This document shows positions 38,370 to 46,777 of a stretch of 64,000 bases of DNA, in pieces; within the stretch, counting starts at the first letter, position 1; every line of letters begins with the position of its first letter. This DNA comes from Pseudoalteromonas distincta (GTDB lineage Bacteria; Pseudomonadota; Gammaproteobacteria; Enterobacterales; Alteromonadaceae). The stretch covers positions 322,471-386,470 of the forward strand of contig NZ_JWIG01000001.1 in NCBI RefSeq assembly GCF_000814675.1. The letters run 5' to 3'. Position numbers and translations under genes: made by a program. Under the pieces are notes generated by a model, which did no database searches, was not told the DNA's origin, and saw nothing but the letters and a program-made list of their open reading frames with translations.

Positions 38370-38888
38370 TTACTCTTCGTAGCGCACTAATCGTAAATAC
38401 ACATTACTGGTTTTAGCATGTAAGCTATTCAACCCACTATCAAATTGATAAACCCACGCTGAGCTCATTGTGCTTACACCCGATGTATTTGACCAATAGT
38501 TTTGAAGCTTAGTGCCCAAAAATACGTTTTCATTAATACTCGGCTCTGTGCAACTGTGCTCTAAAATACTCGCCAATTCTTTAATGTTAGGCATTTGCCA
38601 ATCATCGTAATCTGCGGTTGTATCATTTTTAGCACCACGAAGTGCTTCTTGCCAAGTAAGGGAAGGTGTTGAGCCTTCACAAAGTTGTGTCTCTGTATTA
38701 TAAGTTTGCCCATAACTACAGCGTTGCCACATAAGGCCTGTTTCGCTATCAGACACTGTGCCATCTGCATTTATGGTAAATCTATCTGTCGGTGTTGTGG
38801 TATCTGCACCGTCGTAGCACGTTTGCGCCGCTGCAATATTAAAGCTCAAGCTTATAGTTGCTAGTGCATAGAGTAATTTTAATTTCAT
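38370..38888 (-). CDS. Secreted DUF1566 (Lcl-type C-terminal domain) protein
   Basis: A 172-residue protein with a signal peptide (MKLKLLYALATISLSFNIAAA, cleavage near 21) and then a DUF1566 domain: TVSDSETGLMWQRCSYG, LTWQEALRGA, WQMPNIKELASILEHSC, and the closing YLRLVRYEE. DUF1566 has a C-type-lectin/FGE-like fold and is found in surface adhesins such as Legionella Lcl. Ribosome-binding site AGGAGA precedes the ATG. It begins 9 bases after the larger DUF1566 lipoprotein gene and shares its terminal motif (R-L-V-R), suggesting duplication of the domain. Function not known. Confidence 0.8.
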   Translation of the reverse strand: MKLKLLYALATISLSFNIAAAQTCYDGADTTTPTDRFTINADGTVSDSETGLMWQRCSYGQTYNTETQLCEGSTPSLTWQEALRGAKNDTTADYDDWQMPNIKELASILEHSCTEPSINENVFLGTKLQNYWSNTSGVSTMSSAWVYQFDSGLNSLHAKTSNVYLRLVRYEE

Positions 38889-38897
38889 TATTTTCTC

Positions 38898-40547
38898 CTA
38901 ACGACTTCTAACTAAACGTACATAAGCAGTATTTTCTTTTGGATAAGCAAGGTCGTTACCATCACTCATATCAATGATATACGCTTGCGATAAACTGGTA
39001 CCATCAGCTGCTGTTTGTGAGGTCCAGTAACGTAAATGGCTTAATGCACTTTCACTTGGCATATTAGGTAAAAATGCCTCATCAATTAATATACTTTGCC
39101 CTTGTTTACCGTAATCAATTAAGCCCAAAAGCTCTGTATAAGTAGGTAATCGCCAGTTTGTACCACCACAAAAATCTAAATCATTAACTTCGTTTATATA
39201 ACTTTGTACTCCACAACTTGTATTGTCCGGACACGTTGAATTGGCGGTACTGGTATCGGTAAAAGTCGTATTCCCTACATCCCAAAAGTAATGATTTTGA
39301 CCATCACGTAACGAAGTATTTGGTACCGTGCCAGATGCCACACTTTTCACCTCCCATACAAGCCCAGTAACATTATCGCGTATACAGGTAAAGTCACTAC
39401 TATCATCACCAACTTCATCAGCAAACTGATTAAGTTTAGTGTAATCAAACGCTAAATTACCTTTGCCAACTTTATCTAAGCGATTTGCATAGCTATCGCG
39501 TCCAAGCTCTGCATCTTGCGCTGGAAAGTCATCACTCTCACAATTAATACGTTGAGTATTGTTATAACACTCACCAACACCACTATCGTTGATGAGTCCA
39601 AGTGCTTTGGGTGATACATCAACAAATAAAGAGTCTGTATCGGTGCGCCCCTTTGAATCGGTTACCGTGACTTCAAAGCTCAATGTAGACTCAGTATCAA
39701 CATCTGAGGCAAAAAATGTCGTTATACATTGGTCGCTATTGCTTAATGTTTCGCTATTACCGGTAAGTTGTTGCCATTCACACTTATAGGTATCGGTAAC
39801 GGTTTCGCTATTTGTAGCATCAAGCGTTACTTGCTCAAACTCTTCGACATTTTGATCTGCGCCTGCATTTGCATCCACTAACTCATTTGTTTTGTTGAGT
39901 GTCATTGAATATTGAGTGCTCGCCTCGCCACCTTCATCATCAGTGACAGTTAGCTGCCAAGATAAATTCACGTTACTTTCAAGTAATGGATGAGAGAAAC
40001 TAAGAGTCGATTCATTAAAACTCTCAATATCTAAATCAGGACCCGATAGCAATTGCCACAAATAACTATCAATTTGGCCATTATCATCAGGATCGCTCGA
40101 CTCTAGGGCACTCAAAGTCACTGTATCTTTGTATACAGAGGGAAGTGTTTCAGGAGATGTTTGTGTAACAACAGCAAGAGGTAGTTGGTTATTAGAGCTC
40201 ACTGAAATAGAAATGTCGTCACTAACAGCGCTACTACCTGTACTTTGATAGCTCACTCTTAATATTATTTCACTATCAGTTTTTACGTCAGGTGCAGTAA
40301 GTGTTTGCTCAGCGCCTTCAAGGGGGAAACCTTCTATGCTTGGGCCGCTAACTTGTTGCCATGAAAACGTACCATCAGCGGGGGAACCTTGTGCTGTGAT
40401 GGTAAATTCAGATTTTTCGATAATTTGTAAATCGGCTCCAGCATTAACAGACGTTTCAACAACTGTATTATCGCTATCACCGCCACCGCCTCCACACGCA
40501 CTCAGTAAACCACACGAAATGAGGGGGATTAAAGCAAACGCTTTCAT
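38898..40547 (-). CDS. DUF1566 lipoprotein with PKD/Ig-like repeats
   Basis: A 549-residue lipoprotein: signal peptide with lipobox LLSAC followed by GGGGGDSD, three Ig/PKD-like repeats (about 30-110, 115-215 and 220-310, each with the 'NAGADxxxEEF...TxxAxxS...WQQxSGP'-type pattern), then a DUF1566 domain in the last 230 residues (ENVTGLVWEVKS-type strand, WRLPTYTELLGLIDYG, AYVRLVRSR). Probably a surface adhesin or sugar/peptide-binding protein of the outer membrane. A GTG at 40556 extends the frame, but AAGGTG lies 6 bases before the ATG at 40547, which is preferred. Confidence 0.82.
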   Translation of the reverse strand: MKAFALIPLISCGLLSACGGGGGDSDNTVVETSVNAGADLQIIEKSEFTITAQGSPADGTFSWQQVSGPSIEGFPLEGAEQTLTAPDVKTDSEIILRVSYQSTGSSAVSDDISISVSSNNQLPLAVVTQTSPETLPSVYKDTVTLSALESSDPDDNGQIDSYLWQLLSGPDLDIESFNESTLSFSHPLLESNVNLSWQLTVTDDEGGEASTQYSMTLNKTNELVDANAGADQNVEEFEQVTLDATNSETVTDTYKCEWQQLTGNSETLSNSDQCITTFFASDVDTESTLSFEVTVTDSKGRTDTDSLFVDVSPKALGLINDSGVGECYNNTQRINCESDDFPAQDAELGRDSYANRLDKVGKGNLAFDYTKLNQFADEVGDDSSDFTCIRDNVTGLVWEVKSVASGTVPNTSLRDGQNHYFWDVGNTTFTDTSTANSTCPDNTSCGVQSYINEVNDLDFCGGTNWRLPTYTELLGLIDYGKQGQSILIDEAFLPNMPSESALSHLRYWTSQTAADGTSLSQAYIIDMSDGNDLAYPKENTAYVRLVRSR

Positions 40548-40616
40548 ACGCAGCACCTTATTATGTCAAATAATTACTATAGTGTAATCACTAGCAATAA
40601 AGATGCCATTAAAGTA

Positions 40617-40949
40617 CTACATATATGTATCTTGATGAATGCGTACAAACAACTTCGTACCGATTTTACTGTAATCTATTTTGTATTCACGCCCGTCTAG
40701 AGCTTGAATAAACAGCAACTGCTTTTCTTCGCCAAATACATCAGCGCTACTTACATAAACCATTTCTAAATAACGCTCTTTTGCATCACGGCGGTTTTTA
40801 GGTAATTCTTCTTTAAATGGCTCCAGGCCATGTTGCGTTACTTTAATTCGAGGATGAATTTCAGAGTTTACAATCACTAAATCATGCTTTTTATCTTTAT
40901 GTATTATGGTATTTCGACCACTTTTTAAAAAGGCTCTGTCTTGACTCAT
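40617..40949 (-). CDS. Conserved hypothetical protein, 110 residues
   Basis: No family recognised. The protein is charged and soluble with no signal peptide or membrane helix; landmarks are LKSGRNTIIHKDKKHDLVIVNSEIH, the basic LPKNRRDAKERYLEMVYV, and LFIQALDGREYKIDYSKIG, a mixed alpha/beta pattern. AGGAAAG lies just before the ATG. It follows the DUF2982-like gene by 22 bases in the same direction and is probably cotranscribed with it. The 69-base gap to the DUF1566 lipoprotein start carries that gene's ribosome-binding site and perhaps a promoter. Confidence 0.7.
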   Translation of the reverse strand: MSQDRAFLKSGRNTIIHKDKKHDLVIVNSEIHPRIKVTQHGLEPFKEELPKNRRDAKERYLEMVYVSSADVFGEEKQLLFIQALDGREYKIDYSKIGTKLFVRIHQDTYM

Positions 40950-40971
40950 TTTTCTTTCCTACAGTCGTAGC

Positions 40972-41676
40972 TTAATTACTAAGCTGCGACGCTATAAACT
41001 GACTAGGCTCGCGCTTCCACTTATTTAAGTTAGCACTAAATGCCCAAATATCTCTATCTAACACGCTGGCAGGCAATAATAAATCGTAACCTGTTAGCTG
41101 CTGAAGGTGCTTAGTTCTATTAGCAAACATGGCTATAAGCCCAGTATAGCTTATCCCTTTATGGGATGTGTAATGTGTATCTTCTATTAACCATTCTGAT
41201 GGGCAATTGCCATTTTTGCAATGTTTTTGAACAACTTGCATAAATAAATTACGCTGCTCTATTAATAATTTCCCTGCAATTCTAGGCGCTATGCTTGATA
41301 AAAAGTCGTCTATATCATTTACCTTAACGCCAACCGCATTTAATTCTAAATAGTCAAAGCCATCTTCTACTTTGGGTATTCCACTGTGATGAAAGTTACT
41401 ATGAGGCATACACCAAGCTCCGTACTTGTGGCAATAAACGAGCTCAGATTCGCTTAATATAAGGCTATGGTATGGTTCTTGAGATTTTAAAAATCCAATA
41501 AAAATAGCCACAAGGCACAAGCTCACTAAAAATATTTCAAGTATGCTAATCTCACCCGGCCTCAGTAAATTAAATAACATAATAAAGACTAAGCCTATAG
41601 CACCTACAACAATCACCTCAATTGCGTTTCGCGCGCCCTGTGCCCGAAACTTAATGACATTGTCAGATTTATCCAT
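40972..41676 (-). CDS. DUF2982-like membrane protein
   Basis: A 234-residue protein with two adjacent membrane helices near the N terminus (about 22-40 and 46-64) followed by a cytoplasmic-looking region (CHKYGAWCMPHSNFHHSGIPKVED, NAVGVKVNDIDDFLSSIAPRIAGKLLIEQRN, TGYDLLLPASVLDRDIWAF). This resembles the DUF2982 proteins found in Alteromonadales; function unknown. The frame opens at 41703 with MFFIWCFTD, but the ATG at 41676 (MDKSDNVIKFRAQG) gives a more plausible cytoplasmic N terminus; the ribosome-binding site for either is weak. Confidence 0.7.
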   Translation of the reverse strand: MDKSDNVIKFRAQGARNAIEVIVVGAIGLVFIMLFNLLRPGEISILEIFLVSLCLVAIFIGFLKSQEPYHSLILSESELVYCHKYGAWCMPHSNFHHSGIPKVEDGFDYLELNAVGVKVNDIDDFLSSIAPRIAGKLLIEQRNLFMQVVQKHCKNGNCPSEWLIEDTHYTSHKGISYTGLIAMFANRTKHLQQLTGYDLLLPASVLDRDIWAFSANLNKWKREPSQFIASQLSN

Positions 41677-41913
41677 ATCGGTAAAACACCATATAAAAAA
41701 CAAACATAATAATGCCCCAAATTATGACCTTTCTTGTTGTTATACATAAGTTACAGCTAGTTTTAAATTTCATACATTACCGCTTTTTCCTCAACAAAAT
41801 AGGAACAATGAATAAATCTTATTTACTTTTACGCTTAACGCACAAATTTATGAGATACATAACCGTCTTTTCACGGTCTTATTTCGTACAATACTTACAA
41901 TTCATTTTCAGGT

Positions 41914-42975
41914 ATGAAATCAATGTACTCAAGACAATCAGGTAAAGCACTTTTTCCATTTATTATTACGTTACTTCTAATATTTAGCGTTTATTTATAT
42001 TTACCCGCTAGCCACGGCGAACAAGCCGATTCATCACAAATGTCTACCCAAGTAACGGCTCATACTGTTACCTCTGAGGAAAACGCAGTGATGATAGAGG
42101 CCATCGGTAGTGCACGTGCAAACCAAGCTATTTATATAAAAAGTGCGCAAAACGATTATGTCACAGATATATATTTTAAAGATGGCGACTTAGTCAGTAA
42201 AGGACAAAAATTAGTACAGTTACAAAGCCAACAAGAGCAACTTGCAGTTAAAGAACTCGGTATTAACTTACGTGAGGAAAAACGTCAGTTAGATCGCCTT
42301 ACCGAACTTTCACGTTCGCAATCAACGGCAAAGTCATTACTTGAAGAACAATTATCTCGTGTTGATGCCACTGAAGCTCAACTAGAAAGCGCTAAAACAA
42401 AGTTAAATGAAATGACTATTACCGCGCCATTTTCAGGCCTGTTAGGTAAGCGTGAAATATCAGTTGGCGCCTACGTAAGCAACACAACAATAATCACCAC
42501 ACTTGATGATATTAGTATTATTAAAGTTGACTTCAAAGTACCTGAAAAATATTTAGCACAATTAAACATGGGTATGAAAGTACTTACCCAAAACGATGCC
42601 TACCCAGGGCAGACATTTAACGGCAAGGTAACACATATTAGCTCGCGTATTGATTCGGTAACACGCAGTGTTGAAGTAACTGCAAGTTTTGCTAATAAAT
42701 CAGGATTACTTCGCCCTGGCATGTTATTAAATACAGCACTTGAGCTAAGCAGTAACCAAGCTTTAATGGTGCCAGAAAAAGCGGTTATCCCTTTACAAGA
42801 CAAACACTTTGTTTTTCAAATTCAAGACGGAGTAGCCAATAAGGTTGAAGTGCATGTTGCTGGCAGAAATAATGGCTGGGTTGCTATCGATGAAGGTTTA
42901 AATGATGGCGAGCAAATTGTTACTGAAGGGCTAATAAAAATTCGCTCTGGTAGTAAAGTAAGCGTTAAGGGGTAA
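41914..42975 (+). CDS. RND efflux pump periplasmic adaptor (membrane fusion protein)
   Basis: A 353-residue HlyD/AcrA-type adaptor: an N-terminal membrane anchor (about 13-30), a barrel-sandwich domain split by a short coiled hairpin (ELGINLREEKRQLDRLTELSRSQ ... EAQLESAKTKLNEM), the return strand ITAPFSGLLGKREISVGAYVS, and C-terminal beta domains ending EQIVTEGLIKIRSGSKV. No lipobox is visible, so it is anchored by the helix. The ATG at 41914 sits almost on its AGG; the ATG at 41923 is the alternative start. The permease follows with a 3-base gap. Confidence 0.92.
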   Translation: MKSMYSRQSGKALFPFIITLLLIFSVYLYLPASHGEQADSSQMSTQVTAHTVTSEENAVMIEAIGSARANQAIYIKSAQNDYVTDIYFKDGDLVSKGQKLVQLQSQQEQLAVKELGINLREEKRQLDRLTELSRSQSTAKSLLEEQLSRVDATEAQLESAKTKLNEMTITAPFSGLLGKREISVGAYVSNTTIITTLDDISIIKVDFKVPEKYLAQLNMGMKVLTQNDAYPGQTFNGKVTHISSRIDSVTRSVEVTASFANKSGLLRPGMLLNTALELSSNQALMVPEKAVIPLQDKHFVFQIQDGVANKVEVHVAGRNNGWVAIDEGLNDGEQIVTEGLIKIRSGSKVSVKG

Positions 42976-42978
42976 TAC

Positions 42979-45900
42979 GTGAAAATTACTGATACTAGCG
43001 TTAAACGCCCCGTTTTTGCCATAGTAATTAATTTACTACTTCTTACTTTTGGTCTGGTTGCATTTACTATGCTGCCACTTCGTGAGTACCCTGATATTGA
43101 AACGCCAATAGTAAATATCAGCACTGAATACACAGGTGCTTCTGCCGAAATTATAGAAACCAAAATAACGCAAATAATAGAAAATCGAATTTCCGGTATT
43201 GAAGGTATTAAAAGTATTAACTCTTCGAGCCGTAATGGGCGCTCAAACATTACCATTGAGTTTGATATTAACCGCGACATAGATGCTGCATCTAACGATG
43301 TACGTGAACGTGTAGCACGTGCACTTGATAGTTTACCCGATCAGGTACGCCCACCAGAAGTGTCTAAATCAAATAGTGATGAAAGCCCTATTGCATGGTT
43401 TGTATTAAACAGCGAAACAATGGACTCGTTACAGCTCTCTGATTACGCGCAGCGTTTTATTGTTGACCGCTTAGCCGTAGTAGATGGTGTATCTAACGTG
43501 CGTATTGGTGGTGAGCGCCAATACGCAATGAAAATTTGGCTAAACCGCCAAGCAATGGCTGCACGCGGCATTACCTCAAGCGATATTGAAAATACACTGC
43601 GTACAGAAAACGTTGAATTACCTGCCGGCGAAATAGAATCAATAGATCGCGACTTTACCGTGCGTACTGCACGTAGTTATAAAGATCAGCGCGATTTTAA
43701 AAACCTGGTAATTAAACGTGGTGAAGAAGGTTATTTAGTGCGTTTAGGTGAAGTTGCCGACGTAAAATTAGAAGCTGCCGATGACGAAAGCTTATTTCGT
43801 GGTAACGGGCGCAACATGATTGGCCTAGGAATTGTAAAACAAGCTAAAGCAAACACGCTTACCGTAGTAGATAACGCACGCAGCGAACTTGAAAAAATCA
43901 AACGTAACCTACCTGAAGGCACCACAATTCAAGACAGCTACGATTCGTCTGTATTTATTAAAGAATCAATTAGTGAAGTTTACAGCACACTTGCCATCTC
44001 TATGGGTTTAGTCGTACTCGTTATATTTTTGTTTTTAGGCAATATACGAGCAACGCTTATTCCTGCGGTTACCGTACCGGTCGCACTTGTTGGTAGCTTT
44101 ATGTTTTTATTAGCAATGGGCTACTCAATCAACTTACTAACTTTACTTGCCTTAGTACTGGCTATTGGTTTAGTAGTAGATGATGCCATTGTAATGCTTG
44201 AAAACATTCACCGTCGTATTGAACTGGGTGAGCCGCCATTACTAGCTGCATATAGAGGTGCGCGTGAAGTTGGTTTTGCCATAGTAGCAACCACGCTTGT
44301 ACTAATATCGGTGTTTGTGCCATTGGTGTTTATGGATGGCCGTATAGGGGCATTATTTACTGAGTTTGCAATGGCGGTAAGTGCTGCCGTATTTTTCTCA
44401 AGTGTTACAGCGCTGACTCTCGCTCCAGCCTTGTGTTCTAAAGTACTTAAAGTATCAGACAAACCAAATAAATTTAGCCAATGGATGGACCGCCAGTTTA
44501 CTAAAATTGAAGTAAGTTACCGTACTTCACTCTCCACTAACATAACCCGTAAATGGGGCTTAATGGTGAGCTTATTATTAGCGGGCTTTGTTAGTTACTC
44601 GTTGTTTTTACAAGTTCCCTCTGAGCTAACGCCAAAAGAAGACCGTGGCACGTTCTTTATTATGATGAGCGGCCCTGAGGGCGCAAGTTATGAAAATAAC
44701 GCCGCTAATATGGCTCAAATTGAAGAACGTTTAATGCCTTACTCGCAAGCAGGTGAGCTAAGTCGTGTACTTGTTCGAGTGCCTGGCTGGGGTGGCAGCG
44801 GCGGTGTTGCGATTGTCGGAATGGCCGATTGGGATAAGCGTAAACGCTCAACATGGGAAGTAATGGACGAAATAAGCGGTAAAATGCAAGAAGTTACCGA
44901 TGTGCGTGCATTTGCCATTATGCGTCGTGGTATTGGCGGTGGTGGTTCATCTCGCCCTATTGAGTTTGTATTGCAAGGTAATGATTACGCTCAACTTGCC
45001 GATTGGCGTGACCGTATAATTAAGCGTGCCGAACAAAACCCTGGTTTAGTAAGAATCGATCATGATTATAAAGAAACCTTCCCGCAGTTTTTAGTCAGCA
45101 TAGATAAAAACAAGGCTGCTGATTTAGGTGTTTCGGTATCTGATGTAGGCCGTACACTTGAAACAATGCTTGGCCAGCGCCGTGTTACAACCTTTATTGA
45201 CCGTGGTGAAGAATACGATGTAATTTTAAAAGGGACAAAAGAAGACTTTGCTAACCCTACTGACATTTCAAATATATATCTTAAATCACGAAGCGGTGAA
45301 CTAGTCCCACTTGATAGCCTTATCAGCTTAAAAGAAGAAGCAACTGCATCGCGCTTAAACCGATATAACCGTATGCGCGCAATTACATTAAGCGCCAACT
45401 TAGCCGACGGTTATACGCTTGAGCAAGCGCTTAACTTTTTAAACGAAGTAGCCGCGCAAGAAAACGATATAGATGGCGCCGTAGATTACAAAGGCGAATC
45501 GCAACTTTATTACGAAGGCGCATCAGCGATGACCTACGTATTTATACTTGCACTCACGGTTACCTTTTTAGTACTGGCAGCGCAGTTTGAAAGCTTTATG
45601 CATCCGTTCGTCATTATGCTTACCGTACCACTTGGTTTAATGGGCGCTATGTTCGGACTTTGGGCTACAGGACTTACCTTAAATATTTACAGTCAAATAG
45701 GTATTGTCATGCTTATAGGGTTAAGTGCTAAAAACGGTATTTTGATTGTGGAATTTACTAACCAACTGCGCGATAAAGGCGTTGAATTTAGTGAAGCTAT
45801 TTTGCAAGCAGCAACTCAGCGTTTACGCCCTATTATTATGACCTCGTTGACTACGGTTATGAGTTCGGTACCTTTAGTACTTGCTTCAGGTCCGGGCGCT

Positions 45901-46077
45901 GAAAGCCGTATGGTTATAGGTGTGGTCGTGTTTACTGGGGTTATTGTATCGACCCTACTTACTCTTTTTGTTGTACCTGCTGCATATTATGCACTTGCAC
46001 GTAACACTCAATCACCTGAGTTTTTACAGCAAAAATTAGACAAACAAGCCGCTGAAAAACCTTTCGAAGAGATCTAG
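42979..46077 (+). CDS. RND-family multidrug efflux permease
   Basis: A 1032-residue HAE1/AcrB-like inner-membrane pump driven by protons: two 6-helix halves each followed by a large periplasmic loop. The proton-relay aspartates D401 and D402 lie in GLVVDDAIVMLENIHRR and Lys918 in GLSAKNGILIVEF, both required in AcrB. It begins SVKRPVFAIVINLLLLTFG. The start is GTG at 42979-42981 with AAGGGG upstream, 3 bases after the adaptor stop. No outer-membrane TolC-like gene or adjacent regulator is present, so it must use one encoded elsewhere. Substrates cannot be told. Confidence 0.95.
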   Translation: MKITDTSVKRPVFAIVINLLLLTFGLVAFTMLPLREYPDIETPIVNISTEYTGASAEIIETKITQIIENRISGIEGIKSINSSSRNGRSNITIEFDINRDIDAASNDVRERVARALDSLPDQVRPPEVSKSNSDESPIAWFVLNSETMDSLQLSDYAQRFIVDRLAVVDGVSNVRIGGERQYAMKIWLNRQAMAARGITSSDIENTLRTENVELPAGEIESIDRDFTVRTARSYKDQRDFKNLVIKRGEEGYLVRLGEVADVKLEAADDESLFRGNGRNMIGLGIVKQAKANTLTVVDNARSELEKIKRNLPEGTTIQDSYDSSVFIKESISEVYSTLAISMGLVVLVIFLFLGNIRATLIPAVTVPVALVGSFMFLLAMGYSINLLTLLALVLAIGLVVDDAIVMLENIHRRIELGEPPLLAAYRGAREVGFAIVATTLVLISVFVPLVFMDGRIGALFTEFAMAVSAAVFFSSVTALTLAPALCSKVLKVSDKPNKFSQWMDRQFTKIEVSYRTSLSTNITRKWGLMVSLLLAGFVSYSLFLQVPSELTPKEDRGTFFIMMSGPEGASYENNAANMAQIEERLMPYSQAGELSRVLVRVPGWGGSGGVAIVGMADWDKRKRSTWEVMDEISGKMQEVTDVRAFAIMRRGIGGGGSSRPIEFVLQGNDYAQLADWRDRIIKRAEQNPGLVRIDHDYKETFPQFLVSIDKNKAADLGVSVSDVGRTLETMLGQRRVTTFIDRGEEYDVILKGTKEDFANPTDISNIYLKSRSGELVPLDSLISLKEEATASRLNRYNRMRAITLSANLADGYTLEQALNFLNEVAAQENDIDGAVDYKGESQLYYEGASAMTYVFILALTVTFLVLAAQFESFMHPFVIMLTVPLGLMGAMFGLWATGLTLNIYSQIGIVMLIGLSAKNGILIVEFTNQLRDKGVEFSEAILQAATQRLRPIIMTSLTTVMSSVPLVLASGPGAESRMVIGVVVFTGVIVSTLLTLFVVPAAYYALARNTQSPEFLQQKLDKQAAEKPFEEI

Positions 46078-46163
46078 CCTCTTAATTGCGCCGTAACCTT
46101 GTTGTTGCGGCGCATACAATTTATGCTCGCTTTTAAAACCCCATATACATTTTAGGAATACTT

Positions 46164-46700
46164 ATGAGCTCAACAACGCAAGTAGCAACATTTGGTGGCG
46201 GCTGTTTTTGGTGTATAGATGCTGCATTTAGACGTGTAAATGGCGTACTAACCGTAAGCTCTGGCTACACTGGCGGTGAAACAAATAACCCAACATATGA
46301 TTCTGTATGCTCAGGCACAACCGGTCACGCTGAGGTTGTTAAAATTGAATTTGATACTACTGTAGTTAGCTTTGAAACACTTTTAGCAATGTTTTTCACA
46401 CTGCATGATGCAACACAATTGAATCGCCAAGGTAACGATATAGGCACACAATATAGAAGTGTGGTTTACTATCACGATGAAGCTCAACTTAAGCAAACCA
46501 ACGAAATGATAGCTCAACTGCAAAGCCATGTCGCTGAGCCAATTGTGACAGAAGTCAGCCCTACCACTACGTATTACCCAGCAGAGCATTATCACCAAGA
46601 TTACTATAACGAAAATCCACAGCAGGGTTACTGTAGTATTTTAATAGCACCTAAGTTACACAAGTTTGAAACCGTATTTGAAGAGTTCTTAGCTGACTAG
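46164..46700 (+). CDS. msrA: Peptide methionine sulfoxide reductase MsrA
   Basis: Reduces methionine-S-sulfoxide in proteins and free form. The 178 residues have the catalytic GGGCFWC (Cys14, Cys17), GYTGGETNNPTYDSVCSGTTGHAE, TQLNRQGNDIGTQYRS and AEHYHQDYYNENPQQGYC with the resolving cysteine near residue 157. AGGAATACTT precedes the ATG. It stands alone 86 bases after the RND permease and faces btuB across a shared terminator. Confidence 0.96.
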   Translation: MSSTTQVATFGGGCFWCIDAAFRRVNGVLTVSSGYTGGETNNPTYDSVCSGTTGHAEVVKIEFDTTVVSFETLLAMFFTLHDATQLNRQGNDIGTQYRSVVYYHDEAQLKQTNEMIAQLQSHVAEPIVTEVSPTTTYYPAEHYHQDYYNENPQQGYCSILIAPKLHKFETVFEEFLAD

Positions 46701-46734
46701 CTAATTTTAGTAGTTAAACTTAGCTAAACATTAA

Positions 46735-46760
46735 AAAGCCCGACATATGTCGGGCTTTCT
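46735..46760. terminator. Bidirectional terminator between msrA and btuB
   Basis: Perfect 11-bp stem AAAGCCCGACA / TGTCGGGCTTT (46735-46745, 46748-46758) with flanking A- and T-rich tracts, between the convergent msrA and btuB-like genes. Confidence 0.85.
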
Positions 46761-46777
46761 AATATTAATAAATACCG

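Noticed and set aside
38370..40547. DUF1566 genes as targets of a diversity-generating retroelement
   Set aside because: DUF1566/C-type-lectin folds are used as such targets elsewhere, but no reverse transcriptase or template repeat is present in the window.
41712..41945. 77-residue plus-strand reading frame before the RND adaptor
   Set aside because: Overlaps the adaptor start, has no ribosome-binding site, and its composition looks like translated spacer; treated as chance.
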